A stretch of DNA of 5,661 bases from NCBI GenBank assembly GCA_045577475.1, contig JAZNIM010000020.1, positions 1 through 5,661 on the forward strand, given 5' to 3'. The position numbers were made by a program, and so were the translations under genes. Below are positions 5,634 to 5,661 of this stretch, in pieces. Under the pieces are notes generated by a model. It was not told the DNA's origin and made no database searches. It saw only the letters and a program-made list of their open reading frames with translations. Origin of the DNA: UMGS1387 sp045577475 (lineage in GTDB: Bacteria; Bacillota; Clostridia; Oscillospirales; CAG-382). Every line of letters starts with the position of its first letter. The first letter of the stretch is position 1.

Positions 5634-5661
5634 TTTAAAGCTTGACTCGGATGCTCTAAAC
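5617..5661 (+). CDS. Start of an unidentified gene, cut off by the window edge
   Basis: An ATG at 5617, 4 bases after GGAG (5609-5612), opens a frame that stays open for 15 codons to the window end (MKNRNNLKLDSDALN). It begins 17 bases before the recO stop, in another frame, in the overlapping style of the rest of this operon. Fifteen residues are too few to identify a family. In some Clostridia mutS2 follows recO, and the LKLDSDAL stretch is not incompatible with its N terminus, but this is only a guess from context. Confidence 0.5.
   Translation, partial: MKNRNNLKLDSDALN

Noticed and set aside
5617..5661. Naming the last partial gene mutS2
   Set aside because: Fifteen residues do not allow a family call; gene order alone is not enough.
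1..5661. Search for CRISPR arrays, tRNA or rRNA genes, insertion sequences, riboswitches and attachment sites
   Set aside because: No spaced direct repeats, cloverleaf patterns, terminal inverted repeats with a transposase, or long structured leaders were recognised. The intergenic regions are short.

Overview
The window looks like a chromosomal segment from a low-G+C, endospore-forming Firmicute, most likely of class Clostridia. The two subunits of dipicolinate synthase mark the organism as a spore former. A class II (Firmicutes-type) GalT and the gene series phoH, ybeY, era, recO fit the same group. A gut Clostridia lineage (Oscillospirales/Ruminococcaceae-like) is my guess from general style, not something the sequence proves. 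Nearly all the DNA is coding, and I see no mobile element, tRNA, rRNA or CRISPR array.

Left arm, minus strand (1-2212). Reading leftwards from the central intergenic region come dpaA and dpaB, joined by an ATGA stop/start overlap. They make the dipicolinic acid that fills the spore core. After a 105-base gap with its own good vegetative-type promoter (TTGAAT-N17-TATGAT) comes the N-terminal 218 codons of a class II galactose-1-phosphate uridylyltransferase, cut off by the window edge.

Centre (2213-2375). A 163-base divergent control region separates the spore genes from the housekeeping genes. On the plus side it carries a near-consensus promoter, TTGAAA-N17-TATAAT. On the dpaA side only a weak -10-like element is visible, consistent with (but not proving) a sporulation sigma factor.

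Right arm, plus strand (2376-5661). This is a tightly packed operon: a PhoH/YbeZ-type ATPase; then one continuous reading frame that begins at a TTG codon and encodes a complete YbeY endoribonuclease fused to a complete Era GTPase; then recO, overlapping the fusion by ATGA; then the first 15 codons of another gene whose start lies inside the end of recO. PhoH/YbeZ, YbeY and Era are all linked to 16S rRNA maturation and small-subunit assembly, so the operon is mainly a ribosome-maturation unit with a DNA-repair gene attached.

The most noteworthy item is the YbeY-Era fusion. Both halves keep all their key motifs, the join is a short linker of about 17 residues, and there is no conventional in-frame start codon in or near the linker from which Era could be made separately.
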